Shown here in pieces: positions 4,956 through 5,151 of a DNA stretch of 5,151 nt. The position numbers were made by a program, and so were the translations under genes. The first letter of the stretch is position 1. Each line of letters begins with the position of its first letter. The stretch spans positions 6,735 through 11,885 of the forward strand of contig DLFX01000041.1 of the NCBI GenBank assembly GCA_002482405.1, read 5' to 3'. Source of the stretch: Firmicutes bacterium UBA7709. Lineage in GTDB: Bacteria; Bacillota_A; Clostridia; Peptostreptococcales; Anaerovoracaceae. The notes beneath the pieces are model-generated. The model had not been told where the DNA came from and made no database searches. It worked only from the letters and a program-made list of their open reading frames with translations.

Positions 4956-5151
4956 ATGCGTGCTGAAAAAAATAGCTCTTTTGCGTCTTCCGTATCCGGC
5001 CTCTGCGCACTGCTGGATCTCCCGGTCAACCCGCCCCGGGTCTTTGTCGGGTTTGACGGGTTTGTGGACGAGATCATTCATATCGTAGATGTCCGGTATT
5101 CTTCCGATTCCTATAAAAGAATCCCCACGATCCGCGCCTATGCCGACCGGA
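4956..5151 (+). CDS. PfkB-family carbohydrate kinase (partial, N-terminal 65 residues)
   Basis: Translation from the ATG at 4956-4958 stays open for 65 codons to the window end. Residues 28-44 (RVFVGFDGFVDEIIHIV) match the opening strand of PfkB/ribokinase-type kinases, where the GFDGFVDE variant puts the Asp that contacts substrate hydroxyls at the sugar site. These enzymes phosphorylate a sugar or sugar derivative with ATP in the cytoplasm. The C-terminal DTxGAGD signature would lie beyond the window, so the family call rests on the N-terminus alone. GGAGG lies 8 nt before the ATG; the in-frame ATG five codons earlier overlaps that ribosome site and is unlikely to be used. The gene is divergent from the deoC operon and shares its operator motif, which suggests it supplies the phosphorylated intermediate for the aldolases. 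Substrate unknown. Confidence 0.75.
   Translation, partial: MRAEKNSSFASSVSGLCALLDLPVNPPRVFVGFDGFVDEIIHIVDVRYSSDSYKRIPTIRAYADR

Noticed and set aside
4869..5081. Minus-strand open frame opposite the PfkB start
   Set aside because: Antisense to the kinase N-terminus and extends into the AT-rich promoter region; no family resemblance.

Overview
The window looks like a carbohydrate-catabolism locus from a low-to-mid GC Firmicute, probably a gut-type Clostridia/Lachnospiraceae member. The evidence is strong AGGAG-type ribosome binding sites, near-consensus TTGACA/TATAAT promoters, hairpin-plus-T-tract terminators, and AT-rich spacers between roughly 50% GC genes. The taxonomic call is inference; no rRNA or marker gene is present.

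Layout, right to left for the minus-strand genes. At the right edge a PfkB-family sugar kinase starts on the plus strand (4956 onward, cut by the window end). It is divergent from a minus-strand operon of three genes: a DeoC-like aldolase (4643-3933), a Gfo/Idh/MocA NAD(P)-dependent dehydrogenase (3858-2713) and a xylose-isomerase-like TIM-barrel isomerase/epimerase (2641-1727). A strong terminator (1678-1709 plus T-tract) closes this operon. Next, with its own promoter and terminator, is a FadR/FCD-type GntR regulator (1596-934). Last is a separately promoted transaldolase-family gene (706 to the left edge, C-terminus missing).

The five enzymes can be arranged as a sugar or polyol route: oxidation (Gfo/Idh), isomerisation/epimerisation (TIM barrel), phosphorylation (PfkB) and carbon-carbon cleavage or three-carbon transfer (DeoC-like aldolase and transaldolase). 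The substrate cannot be read from the sequence. The DeoC-like protein keeps the aldolase catalytic residues but has a changed phosphate-binding segment, so ordinary deoxyribose-5-phosphate catabolism is doubtful.

The most informative non-coding signal is regulatory. The divergent deoC/pfkB region carries two copies of an ATGTATSATACA-type palindrome, each just downstream of a -10 box. The gntR and transaldolase promoters each have their own, different, near-perfect palindrome at the transcription start. No RNA genes, CRISPR arrays, insertion sequences or attachment sites were seen.
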